This document shows, one piece after another, positions 10,491 to 23,200 of a stretch of 64,000 nucleotides of DNA. Position 1 is the first letter of the stretch. Each line of letters starts with the position of its first letter. The notes beneath the pieces were generated by a model, which saw only the letters and a list, made by a program, of their open reading frames with translations, did no database searches and was not told the DNA's origin. Made by a program: the position numbers and the translations under genes. The stretch comes from Cliona cf. orientalis (Eukaryota; Porifera; Demospongiae; Clionaida; Clionaidae): positions 36,162,694 to 36,226,693 of the forward strand of contig OZ005689.1 of assembly GCA_963930775.1 (NCBI GenBank), read 5' to 3'.

Positions 10491-11653
10491 ATAAATAGGT
10501 TGCGCGCTATATACGGTATGTACGTCAATTAACCCTCAACGCATGCGCGGTTGCATCAAATTATCCCGCCGCTCAGTCCACTTGACGATCGTGGGATGAC
10601 AGTGGCTTCTTTTCAACGCTTAGCTGCCTGTATTCTTGTGGTACCTCTGGCTTGTATGCATGCATGGCATTACTGTAACAGTGAGTTGCAATAATATTGG
10701 ACGTGCAATATTGCTCACTGTACTTCAGTCTTGTGCCAATGTGCATGCTTTGCATCATAGTCCTTCAAGTTAAGATGTACCTATATTATACCTAAGTCCC
10801 CAAGAATTGGAGGTTAGGCTACAGTGACGGAAGTTGAGTTGATGTCGACACCACAGCGTGGAGTTCGATAGAATACACTAGGGTTGTTGCTGCTATGAGC
10901 CGTTGAACCTTGAATAACACTGCTGTGCAAGTAGCTATAACATTAGCCTCATCCCTATCTCACCCCGGCCCCAGCCCTTTAGCTACCCACTTTTCTGCAT
11001 GCAACTGTTGAAGCATGTAGCTAATGCCATGCAACGCGCCGAGGATTTTGTGCTCGAGAGAGCTCTAGTTAAAAGTATGCATTGATATTTCCTACCAGTT
11101 AAATTAGAGGTGGCACAAATTTGTGCTGCTATTACTGATACATGGCCCGCTCGATGCTGTGTGCACTCATGAGTCAGCATAGTATACTCGCTTCTGGTAG
11201 ATTGTTGATAACATTCCAGAGTACCAGTTAATTTTAGAATGTCTTGGCATAGACTGACTGCATAAAAAAAACACTGATCACAATTAATGCCTGTTTCAGT
11301 TTGATGCTGTTTTCGAGAGCCATGCATGAAGGAAATACAAGCCTGTGCTTGTATTTGAGCATATATGGCACTAGAGAGTTCTAGTTTATTCCTTAGGTGG
11401 TCATTTAATTAAGCCTAGGCTAGTATGATGGGGCAGTGATTATGAGGGGGAGTCAGCTACACCCATCACACTAACTAGCACTACTAGATGGAAATATCAC
11501 TGTTTTTATGCCTCTTACTGTATCTGATGAGTTTAGTCTCCTTTAAAAATTAAAATTTGGTTGCTACTCTCATTTAAGCATTTAGGCTGCCATTCAGCAC
11601 TTTGATATGGGCTGGGGAACATATTTTACACAAAGCGATGTGTATACAGTGGT

Positions 11654-11912
11654 CAGGGTTGCATACAGGGGGGGGGGCGCACTGGGATCTCCCCCCCCCC
11701 CCCCCCAGAATTCTATAATAATATACATGTAATATATACAGCATAAATAATACACAAGCAAAAAGAAATCACAGCATTATTGTGTGATTTATTTACTAGT
11801 ATAATATTATATGTATGGCAGCGGCGGATATACATACATAAGTCATCTGTGAGATCGCCCCTCCCCCCCCCCCCCCCCCCCCCCAGAAAAAAAAATCCTG
11901 TATGCAACCCTG
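11654..11912. mobile_element. MITE with CAGGGTTGCATACAGG ends and poly-C tracts
   Basis: The first 16 bases CAGGGTTGCATACAGG are the exact complement of the last 16, CCTGTATGCAACCCTG. Long G and C homopolymers sit just inside each end (11667-11677, 11692-11706, 11862-11884). Non-coding. The CAGGG end is reminiscent of hAT or Kolobok termini, but the flanking target duplication is not clear. Confidence 0.75.
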
Positions 11913-12143
11913 GTGGCTTTCACATTTAACATAATATATAGCAATATTTCATTGCAAAATCTACTCCCAGTGATCCAGGTGTATATTTGGTTGTGTCTCC
12001 ATGACTACAATAATATCATAGTAATGCAATTATACGATCACAAATTATACTTGTTGCTGCTTCACTATCGTGGACTCGGGTTGTTAAGCACATACTGTTT
12101 CTTTTCACAACCTAAGGTGTTTTATCGCATATTATGGGGGGAG

Positions 12144-12320
12144 TACCGTGTTTATGCTAATAGAACGCGAGCTAAAAAAAGTTACGATTTTAAATTTTGC
12201 GCGATTTTTTGGTAAAGGTTGTCATGTGCTCCGATAAGATACACTATGAAAAGTCCTGGAATGTGAATTTTGTTGCACTAATTAGATCATGTGTTGTCAA
12301 TGATTAGCATAAACACGGTA
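12144..12320. mobile_element. MITE with TACCGTGTTTATGCTAAT ends
   Basis: A 177-base element. TACCGTGTTTATGCTAAT at the left is the exact complement of ATTAGCATAAACACGGTA at the right. The outer TA suggests a TA target duplication. Confidence 0.85.
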
Positions 12321-12439
12321 TATAGTATTAATATTATCGTCTAATATATGTATACAGTGGCAGACCCGGGGGCTATGTGCCCTGGGTGCCTTAGCACTAT
12401 ATCTAGGCTCCAAGGATCTTATATATTATTTTGGTCAGA

Positions 12440-12690
12440 CATTTAGAGTAGGCACCTCCCTTAGGCCAAGAAACTTCAATGTTTTTGACTAAAATGAGTC
12501 TATATAGTCTATCACTATTAAAATAACTTTTATTAGCAAACAACTGTAGCTTCATCCGACAAAACTATGCATAGCAGCATTGTACTTGGACTACGAAGCA
12601 CTGTACGCTATTGTATACCTAATTCAGATCACCATGGTCCTTGTATTGTGCATTAATTTTGTAATTCATGTTGCCCCTGTCTGTGTTACC
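12440..12690 (+). repeat. Intron-derived duplicate lacking the ankyrin exon
   Basis: Matches the two flanks of the ankyrin exon at 14133-14234: 'gcacctcccttaggcca' (12451; also 14003) and 'actatgcatagcagcattgt' (12564; also 14342). In this copy the two flanks lie about 70 bases apart with no exon between, whereas the other copy has the ankyrin exon in the middle. It looks like a duplicated exon-plus-intron unit whose exon has been deleted. Confidence 0.65.
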
Positions 12691-13984
12691 CATAATTAGG
12701 TACATACCACCCTGATTGTTGGTGCTGCTGCCATACATGTAGCTGTACCACTTGCCCCGCTATCAACCTGCTGGTCATGCATTGCTGCTACCAGCAAGCT
12801 GGCTGGTCATCATTACTGCTCTCTAGCCCACTGGCCAGTCATCGCTGCTAATGTTTGCTGATCAATCTACTGCTGCTGCCCTCCCACTGGTGGGCGTTGT
12901 TCTTCCCTCTATTGACTTCTTACTGCATTCTTTCCCCTTATGTACTATGGATTACCATAATTTGCACCCTTACACACTACCCTGTGTGGAACTCTTATTC
13001 TATACCCTCTTACTCTCTCAGATCACTTAACTGCCATGGGCCCAAGTGCCTATTAATTTCTTCTCCTTTTGCCGAAATTGGGTGGGAAGCCAAACTTACA
13101 CAGGTCTCGTACTATAACCTTGCTTTAACTTATTCTACACACTGTTGTATGACACTGGCACCCCAACAACCCGCTTTTAATGCTGCTGCTGCACATGTAC
13201 TGCTTTCCACTCATGTTCTGTTGTTGGTCCTTACAGGAGTGGTTGTGGTTCTGGGGATGTGGTGGTTGCTTCAACAGTACCTGTTCTTTTGGTGTGTAGT
13301 AATTACAGGTACCAATTAACATTCCACAAACTCTATATTGTAGAGCTTCTTGGTTGGACCGCTAAGTACGTTGGAGCCAGGAATCCTAGATCACTAGTTG
13401 GCAACAGTCCCCATACATCTGCTTCAATTCTCCTCTCTGATTTTAGATGGCAGATAAGTAAATTCATCCATGGATATATAGGATATATCAAGCTAGCTTT
13501 TGTGATATTCAGCACAATTACGCTATTTTACACAGAAGGTCATAGTTCAAGTGAATTATCGAAGTTGTTTATGCCTGCCAACAGTGTGTGTATCAAAGAA
13601 ACTAAAGCTACTGAAATGCACGATAAAGACTCGAGAACACTCCTTAGCCATGCATGTGGGGCACTGCTCTAATAGTAACACAACTGTGAGAAACTTGCAG
13701 CAATAATTCCTTGGGTGATCTGGCTCTAGGATTAGAGGAGCACTATCCCACACCTTAATTGAAAGACTACAATACACATAATGTAATAAAACAAGCCAGC
13801 AAGCCAAGCAATGATAAATAAAATCATCGGAAAATTTTCTATTGGATGTTCCTTTCCCCTTTTATAATCATTGTATGTGTGTGTGGGGAGGAGGGGTATG
13901 TCAGCAAACAGGTATAACAGTGGTGCATCCAGTAGTGGTGGTATCGAGGGTATCTGGACACCATCCCAAAGATCAGAGATATTT
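12691..13984. other. Gene-free stretch upstream of the first ankyrin exon
   Basis: Longer ORFs here (for example 12855-13319 plus) have no domain-like sequence and lack good splice context. The 5' exons of the ankyrin gene could be in this region or further upstream, but none was recognised. Confidence 0.4.
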
Positions 13985-14132
13985 TTGTCAGACAGAATAA
14001 GCACCTCCCTTAGGCCAAAAAAACTTGAATATTTTGATTAGAATATGAAAATACTTACCACTGTTGAAATAACCTTCATTTCAATAATATTAGTCATTAC
14101 TCGTGTGTGTCTCTTTGTTAATGTCACTGCAG

Positions 14133-14234
14133 TGGTGGTCACCTTGATGTAGTAACCTTTCTGGTTACTACCGGCCATGCTGATGTCAACTGCAAGAATA
14201 ATGAAGGAGAGACTCCATTGCACAAGGCTTGCGA
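14133..14234 (+). CDS. Ankyrin exon A
   Basis: Acceptor TCACTGCAG, donor GTGAGT. Encodes one repeat with 'GGHLDVVTFLVTTGHADVN' and 'EGETPLHKAC'. Its flanks are duplicated at 12440-12690 without the exon. Any exon upstream of it was not recognised. Confidence 0.85.
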
Positions 14235-17200
14235 GTGAGTTCACATAACATTATTGCAGTTCCCTTTACGTCTGTATTTTGAGTGCTTGGGATATAGCAT
14301 AATATTTTACATAGCGAACAACTGTGGCTGCATCAGACAAAACTATGCATAGCAGCATTGTACTTGGACTATGAAGCACTGTACATTAGTTTATATCTAA
14401 TTTAGAATCACCATGGTACCCAATTCAGATTCACTATGGGCCTTATATTGTGAATTAATTTTATACTTCTTGGAGTGTTCTCATTACTCTGTTGTATTCA
14501 TCTGAAGTAGTGATTATGTCCATTGCTATTAGGCTCATAATAATCGGGGATGAAAAATGAAGCAATACCATAACTATGTGCTTAGAGTTAATGACCATGC
14601 ATACAAGACAACAGTGTGTGATTAATGCACCACTAAACATTCTCTCCATTTTCTTAGCTTCATTGAGCAGTTCATTGTAAGACATGGTGGCCATGTTATG
14701 GCATGCTATAGTAGTCCCCTTCTTGGAGTGTTTATTCTGGCATGTGTAGTGCTGTGTGGTGTGTTAGCCATTATGTTATTGATCATCTACTCAATTTTCT
14801 CTTCATCTAACTTCAGCAAAGGGCATATCGACATCTCAAGGTTTCTCATTGAAGAGTGTCATGCCAGTGTCAATGCTACAGATAATAATGGATTTACTCC
14901 ACTGCACAATGCTTGTTGGTAAGTTTGGTACAGCAATATTTATTACATGGGTGTAGATAATGTTTCTGTAGTGGGGGGGGGGGGGGGGGGGGGGCTTGTG
15001 TTGCCATGCCCAATTTTGTGCCCACTCCTACTTATTATTGGATTGCCACCGTGGCAATGGTTTTATGAGTAAAATTAATTAAAGAGAGTGGACGTCCCTT
15101 TTGACAAAATTGAAAATATTATACCAAGGGTGTATTGAATAACAGATTGAAAAGCCCTTGATTGTACATAGTTTATGCTGAAAAATTCCTCCATTATCTA
15201 CACCCTTGTATTATAATGATAATTATCATGACTAATTTTAATGTTGCTAGTTCAGTATCTGCTGTCAGTGTACATATAAATCAACCCCAAACACTCTACT
15301 TGGTGTTAATTTCAACCAATCGATTTCATAATTATTGCTCTGAAGACTCTTCTAATTATTGGTTCACTTTTGTGTCATCTGAAGGAACCTCAAAGTCTGT
15401 AATGAGCATTAGCATGGCAATTCTAAATGGCTTAGGCAGGTAGCTTACTTGGAGTCTGACATTATATTACATCAAAATGCTAGCAGCTTACACTCTCATT
15501 TTCAGAATCTAGATCATTCATCAAAACCGTAGTATATTATGTCAGAACCATAATACGTAACTGTCAAGATAACACAAAATTAGTGTACCACTGCACTGCG
15601 TGCTACCAAGTGGAGTAGATTTATACTAAAATGAGCACTCAGGACAGTCTAGCGTTAGCCCTGAAAATGAGAAAGAAAGAAAGAAAGAATGACAAATGGC
15701 TATTTTCTTGAACATATATGTTCAAGAAAATAGCCATTTGTTTTCTTTCTTTCTTTCTCATTTTCAGAGCTAACGCTAGACTGCCTTGAGTGCTCATTTT
15801 AGTTTGAGTATAAATCCACTCCACTTGGTAGCACGCAGTGCAGTGGTATGCTAATTTTGCGTTATCTTGACAGTTACATAATTGTGGGTGTGTACTGCAC
15901 ATTAAGGATTGGGTGTGTCTGATATACCATTTTGTGATATAATACGCATTCTCAGAATGTGTTGCTATGGTGAAGTCATGTGACTGTAGTCAGCGGTGCA
16001 CGCCACGGCATCGATTAGCTACCTAGCTAGCATGCAGTGCACAGCGCTAGCATTGTTACAGGCCGGCCAGGCGCTAGCCTCCTAGGCCAGTGCGAGAGAC
16101 ACTAAGCTAGCTATAGTGGTGGTGGCTACACTAAGGCTTAGATTACCACAATAAGAAAAAGATGTCTACTAAATCCCCCTAGCCCAGTACCTATCACTCA
16201 GGAAATTACGTACTAGGGTCTATATTTGTATCTAAGCCACCTAGCTTATGGTACACCAGATAGGGGTCAGTGTCTTGGAGCGTGATACCTAGATTCTCTG
16301 TCACATTATATACCAATGCATGCAAGTTGCATGTACTAGGGCATATACGTATGACAGGATAGCTACTCAAAGAAGGTAGCTTGCCCAAAGTTTCAAGTCT
16401 GTACCAGGGCCACCCAGCATATTGCGCGACGTTGAGGGAGAGAGCTCTGGTGACAAGGCTGGAAGATAGATACAGCTACTGGTATCAGCAAATAAACCTT
16501 TTCAGATGAGGCTGAAGCCACTATAAACATACATACAATAAGAACTCAGTCTCATTTTTGCCTGTGCTTTGAGCCATGACAGTGGGCGTGGATAATAGGC
16601 GGGACCAGTAAAACAAAGACAGTCCAGGTATTTCTACTATTTCCATCCATTGCACCTCATTATAGAGCCTCCAAATGTGCGTTTTAGAACAAAATCTATC
16701 GATCCAGTAGTCCAGTCCACTAGTCGAGTCCACCAGTTCAGTCCACCGATTGTATACCGCCATTTTCGCCTACAGATTGGTAGTCTACTACCTACTACCT
16801 ACGACCTACAATTACCCTTCAATGCAAAGAAAGTGTTACTATAAGGATTCACCACTGCTCTTAGTAATAATATAATCAGTGTAGCTAGCCTTAATCAGTC
16901 CAGTAATCCAGTCCACCAGGCCAGTCCACTGATTATATACAGCCTGTTGACCAGACCTGGTCAACAAAACTTAAATCATAGTTCAGTTTTCAAGCAGGCC
17001 TTCTGTGATTATCGTCTACTACGCTGTGAGCGTTGCGTTGGCTTTTGATAGACTAGTATCCCCATTAGAATGTGTGCATATAAAGGATGTGATATGCCTT
17101 GCTACTGTGTCAGTTAATTATGTAACAATGTGAGTTGTAGATCGAACAGTGGATTATCCAGGAACCTCAAAGTTTGTGGTGAGCATTAGACAAGCTACAT

Positions 17201-20200
17201 GGAGGAGTCCAAATTCTTTAGTTGCTTAGGCAGCTATATAGCTAGCTTGTTTGGAATCTGAAATCATATTATATTAAATACTCTAGCAGCTCTCACTCTG
17301 CATGTAATAAACTTGAGCCGTTAGCTAGAGCAGCTACGTATAATTATTACATGCATGCAAGTCCATACTCTGGAAAGAGTAGACTATCATTAGCTTTAGC
17401 ATCAACACATCACATTAGGCTTACATAGGAGGGATTCAACTCGGGTGTGCTATTGGTAGTAGAAGATAGGTCTATTAAACTTTCGTAATTAATGATAATA
17501 GGTATACACACACTGGAGAAGAGAGACTACTATTGTGTGGGAAGGCTGTTGAAGGATGTAGTATTATTCACATAAACAATCTGTTTTAATCCAAGGGCTT
17601 AGGAGGCTATAATCTTTAGCACCTGCCAACTTATGCTGAAATCTTTTGTTTTTTATCCAACTTAAAATCATTGTTGTCAATGAGAAATGTACCCTGTATG
17701 ACTTGAGTCAGAGATGATAAGTAGTTGTGCCTTACTGATGATATTATTGATGATGTACACATCCATCACTGTATTTATGTCCTTTGATGCAGGAGTGGAA
17801 ATGTAGACCTTGTTTCCTATCTGATAGATATGCACAAATACAGTATCCAAGCTACAACCAATGATGGATCTACCCCACTTCACATTGCTTGCTGGTAATT
17901 TAATTCAGTTGTATGGAGTCATGGCTGGCTGGTGTCTATTGTTATACCAGTAAATTTAGCCTTTGTGCATGGTTGTCCTTTTAGTTCACCTTTTTCTCAG
18001 CTACACACCTCCTGGTACTTTACTTTGTCAGGCACAAGAACGTGTGGGGCATAGCTACGAATTTTGCACACACGCGAACCTTTATGGTTCAAATAATCAA
18101 CAACATTACCATAGAAATGGGCACCATTGCTGCTAGATGCTAAGAACTGTAGGATTAATTTGCTGTGCATGTGGAAATTTTCATGGGTAAGAAGTTTGTG
18201 AAATGTATTTGTATTGCAAAAAAATTCTTGAACTTTAATCCATGTAGTGGAATGTATGCATGGTTCACAGTTAAGCATATTATAAGAATAATGTAATGTA
18301 CATAATATAGGTAAATAATAATAGACGTGCATGTAATATAATCTAAGGGAAGGAATGTGAGACCACATAAGTGTATGGAAGAATGAAATGGGTGTGTAGA
18401 ACGAAGGTAGAGGTAGAAAGACACAATTATGTACAATAATTATTATGTGATGTAAATCATTGAGGGGGCAACCCTTTATTCACAGCATAAGTAAAAGACT
18501 TAGTAAAAATGGAGGATTAAGTTTAATCCAAAGTAGCTATATCACAAGTAGCAACAGCTGTCTGTCATTCAGCTGATTCACTGAACACAATCTACTGTTG
18601 CTAAGGATAAACATATCCTCGCAGGGATGAGCACTCACTCCCTGACGTGTACAGACTGTGATATTGGTGTGTAAACGGTTTAGCCGTGGCATCCTCTGCA
18701 TGTGTATCATAATAATCATAATGTTAGCTATTGTTTTTATGCCACGTAAAGCAGTACTAGTGTTGTGTGGATTATGATAGAGAGAGTATAGAAGGGTGAG
18801 AGAGTAAAAAGGAGAATACTGACAGAAGAGTAGATTGAATAAATAAAGGAGGGGTAGCTATAGCTCATTGCCTTGGTGTTTGCACGGGTGGAGAGAAATT
18901 GATCCTCGTGGGATTTGAACCAGTGCACATAGCTATTTGACCTTGCTTCGAAGACCCTGAGCTTATTGTAGGCATTAGACAATCTAGACAGTAGTATGGT
19001 TGTGGCTTTTGTGTTTTGACAAGGACATGTTTGCTTATTACAATATTGAATAATAACTGTGTTATGACAATAGTTTGCTGGCCATAGTGAGCTGTCTACT
19101 AGACAATGATGATACACATCACTGTATTCCTCGAGTTCTTAATTAATGCAGGGGTGGACACTTGAATGTCACTTGCTACCTGATAGAAAAACATCAAGCC
19201 AGCACCAGTGCTACAAATGAGGATGGACAAACACCGTTGCATGATGCCTGCAGGTACATGTAATGATATTATGTATGTCATGCCACAACACTGAGTCACA
19301 ACATTCTCGCAGTCACTTTTAGGAACAAATGTTTATTTGAAGGCATGGTAATGTTACTATGCATTTGTACAGGGCTCAATAAAACTCAGACTGATTAGAA
19401 AAATCAGTCCTAACCAGCTGAAGTTACCATACCAGTCTGACTGGTTACTGTAACCAGCTAGCCTCATCCCTAGGCTTCCTGAATGGGGGTGGAGGGGGGG
19501 GAGTAGGGCTGGGGTGGAAGGCCTGGTACCCATTGTTTGTGTGTGTACTTTTATATTATTCAAATGTTGAATTTACGTATCGATATATTTCCTAGTATAT
19601 ATCCTTCTTCACCTTTATATCCTAGGAAGCAGGGGTGGTTCATAACCCTCCCTCTGGCAGCTAAAATCCCTTGTTCGGTAACAACAGGTGTCCAGTGAGA
19701 AACAGTGTATTAATGCATAATGACAACACCAGATTCACTTGTATGTACTTCGCTTGTATTGAGAGTGGGCTAGGGCAGCCATTATAGATATCGATGCAGT
19801 AAGCAGGCGCACTTCTCACTTGCCAGTACAGTGGGTGCATGGCTAGCCCTAGTCGCACGAGTGAACTATGTGAACTAGCTGGATAGAATTCTAAAACTAG
19901 GTGGCATTCATTTCAACAAGCTACTTACACAATGGATAATACAATAGTCAGCTGCTGTGCCACAAAATTCATATCGTGGGGCGCTCTATTTTGCTCCAGT
20001 ATCTTCATACATGTAGAAGTAAGCAACAAGAAGATAAGATTCTTTTGCATTTTGAAAGCTGTCTTTTCTTGTTATATACTATAGAGGAATATCCATGATT
20101 CCTGGTACATGTGTAGTACCAATCAAACATAGCCCAAACTCGAACCACAGTCACCATGGATTTATCGCAGAAAATCACACCTCTCCCTTGGGTCTAGGTT

Positions 20201-23200
20201 CATGAACTATTACACGAACAGCATAATAGCTAATCACTTGTGTAGAATATCATATTTATTGGATGGGAGTTAAGAATACGAACACAATGTCATATTATTG
20301 ATGGAGATTAATGATTCAATGACATTACTACTCATTATTTCATAATTACCAGGTTCATACCCCTCTCCAATATTTATCTCAAATCCAGGTTGTGCATTGA
20401 AATAGACAATCTTAGTCAAACATACATGCATGCCCTATTGCTTCCACTTCAGAATTCATTATCTTCCCTTTTACTCACAGCCATACTAACCATGTAGGTC
20501 ATTGCTTGTTTTTAGATAATGAGAAGAATTATAGTGTAAATATTATTGTTTGCTGGGCAATATTCCATAAGATACTGTTTGCTCTATTTATCACTTGAGA
20601 GTAAATCTACTACAGCGAAGTTAGTGGTAGACTAAGTTGCAATTTCAAATTATCAGCTCTGTATGGCTATGAGTATAAGGGTAGATAGTGGCACAAATTT
20701 TCTGTGGTGAAGCCATGGCAATCATTGCATACATTTGCCAAGGTTTGTGATTGCAGACAGTTATAGCTATAGCTGTGTTTAATAAGTAGTTATCACATAT
20801 TGTTGATCATTGGTATATAATTGGTATCCAGTAAACCTAAAAAGTTGACTGCATCTCGTGCTCGCAGGAATGCTAGGCGCTTACAAGCCTTTCTGGAAAG
20901 AAAGCAGAGTGCACAGCCTGTTAGTGAGCGGATGGACCCGAATGAGCTGCAACCAGCTCCTTTGGATCACCAGACGGAGCAAGCTCATTTGGAACTTTTT
21001 GATGGCAACATTCAAGTTGATCAGGGCTCTAACCTAGCCTGCGAGCGATCCGATGTAGTTTTAAAGTCATTTATTGATAACAAAGTTCAGTGTGTTGATT
21101 TTCACCTTGATGGAGGGCCTGGGCTTGACTTGGAATTAAACTGTGGTGAAATAGTTAGGAGACCAATTGATGTTGCGAGACCAAATTCTGATGCCCAGCC
21201 TTTAAGTGGTGTTAGTCATAAACTGTCAGTGGAAGAGCTCATGAAGTTTGATGATATCGAGTTTGAAATGCGTGATGGTGATGGCTCTCCTGGGTTGTTA
21301 CTGAAGAAAGACAGTCATGTTACCTGGACTCCAATTGCCAGCAGGACTAGGTCTAGGTCTAGAGTCTCTTCTAAAGATTTATTATAATATAATACTGCTG
21401 CACCTTTTCAAATAATAATAATAATAATATTGTTTTACAGCATATCAAATAGCTAGCTAGCTAAGAGCAGAAGCTACCCAGCACGAATGAGATAGAGTAC
21501 AGATCAGGAGTGTGGGCTCAAGATTCAGCCTGAAGCTGTGATGAAAGTTGGACATAATTTGAAAGAGAGTTGCCAAGTTTCAGCTACAGTTGTTTTGTAG
21601 ATAATGATATATAGCACTGTGCTTATTAAACATTTACAATGGCATCACATAGCAGACATAATTATCAGTAACCTCATTTTAATAATATTATCATAGTGAT
21701 CGATGTTCAATACCAAAGCTCAGACACCTCTTTTGTCCTAGTTCCTACTCTGATACTTGGTCTGCTAAATGTCATAAAGTCTCTTCAAATTCTGCAGTAT
21801 TAAAAGTGAAGCAAATATAGCTCTACTCACAATTAAGCCTTTGAATGTCTGATGTATGTGTGATATGGGACCCCCCATGTCGGGTGTCCCCATTCATGTA
21901 ATACATGGATCAATTATATTTTATTTTTTTAGTGCAATAGCTAGCAGGGACCCCTCAGTACTGAAGACACCTACCGCTAGGCTAGCTAGCGAAATGGGGG
22001 TCGGATCTAGCACCTATTGTAGGAGCCATTTGGGAAGGGAGATAGTCTGGTGTGGCTGGAACGGCAGCTGCCAATATCTTTCCTATTAGTATACTGCTAA
22101 AGGCCAGCCTAGGCTACATATGAAGCCCAAAGAGGCACAATCTGGCCCATGGAAAAGGTAACACACCAAATAATAAATTATCCTTACATAAAGTGCCAAG
22201 GTACATGTACATACAGCATGAGGTTTAATAGCATTCAATATTGGAAGCTGAAAGACCCATTTTGTGCCCATAATATTTTTTTTTTCCCTCCTGCATCAGT
22301 TTGTGCTCGTCCTTCTTTTATTTGCTGCCACTGGCTAGCCATAATTCGATCGAGTAGAGAAGACCTGCATGTCTTGGGCACTGAATATAGGTCGTCACAA
22401 AACACACTCGGTGGGCGTGGTCATTCCACTATTCCATTCCATTCCATCGTTCAATTCCGCTGAATAAAGACACCCCATATAAAACTATATCATTGGTAGT
22501 ATTGAGCCCAGAATTATACACACCCTATGCTAGTATTGTATGGAATAATGCACTCTCGTGTAATCACATACAGTATTAGTAGGAGTATATTAACTGTAAC
22601 TTATAGCAGTGATTGTAATGACTACATATGTACTTGTCTGTTTATTTACACATTTCAGTTGGGGGAAACTGGATGTGGTGAAGTACCTGGTAACAAAGAC
22701 CAACTCCGATGTCAACTTAAAAACTAAAAATGGCAAGACTCCATTGGACCTTGCTCGAGGGTAAGCTTATACATAATGTATTCTTTCACGTACCATGTAC
22801 CATAGTGTTAATTAGTCACACTATTGCATGTGAATATTGGCATCCCAACCTGCATCAGTTTCTCTCCTGCTTGGCTTTAAAGTTTTGATTTCACAGCAGA
22901 AATGGTATTTTTCATGTTCACCAATAATTTTAATAGCTGTTTTTGTTAGTACATTTTTTTATATTTCTAGTGTGTGTTTGCATACCCTTTACGCATATCC
23001 CTGCTTCCTGTCACTGTTCTCATAACATTATTATTTTGGCCGTCACTAGAGGATGAGACGGTCGCAAAGCATAGTACACATGCTGGTTGTTGTTAAGCCT
23101 GCCATCCTATGTGTTAGGCCTGATGAGTAAGATACCATTGGGGACCATCCCCACTAATGAGGTGGGTTGTCTGTGATGGGCTGGCATATTATTTGTGATA

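Larger units (their letters stand above)
15370..17320 (+). repeat. Duplicated intron text between ankyrin exons
   Basis: The block at 15383-15500 ('ggaacctcaaagtctgta', 'gagcattag', 'tggcttaggcag', 'tggagtctgacat') recurs at about 17160-17300 with the same order. Together with similarity of the acceptor-proximal introns of exons C and D, it shows that whole exon-intron units were duplicated. Confidence 0.6.

Noticed and set aside
12855-13319. 154-codon plus-strand ORF
   Set aside because: Leu/Tyr/Ser-rich translation of AT-rich DNA with no domain or splice context.
17997-18436. Overlapping minus-strand ORFs of 93-123 codons in an ankyrin intron
   Set aside because: Two frames are open over the same sequence and neither resembles a known protein; likely chance.
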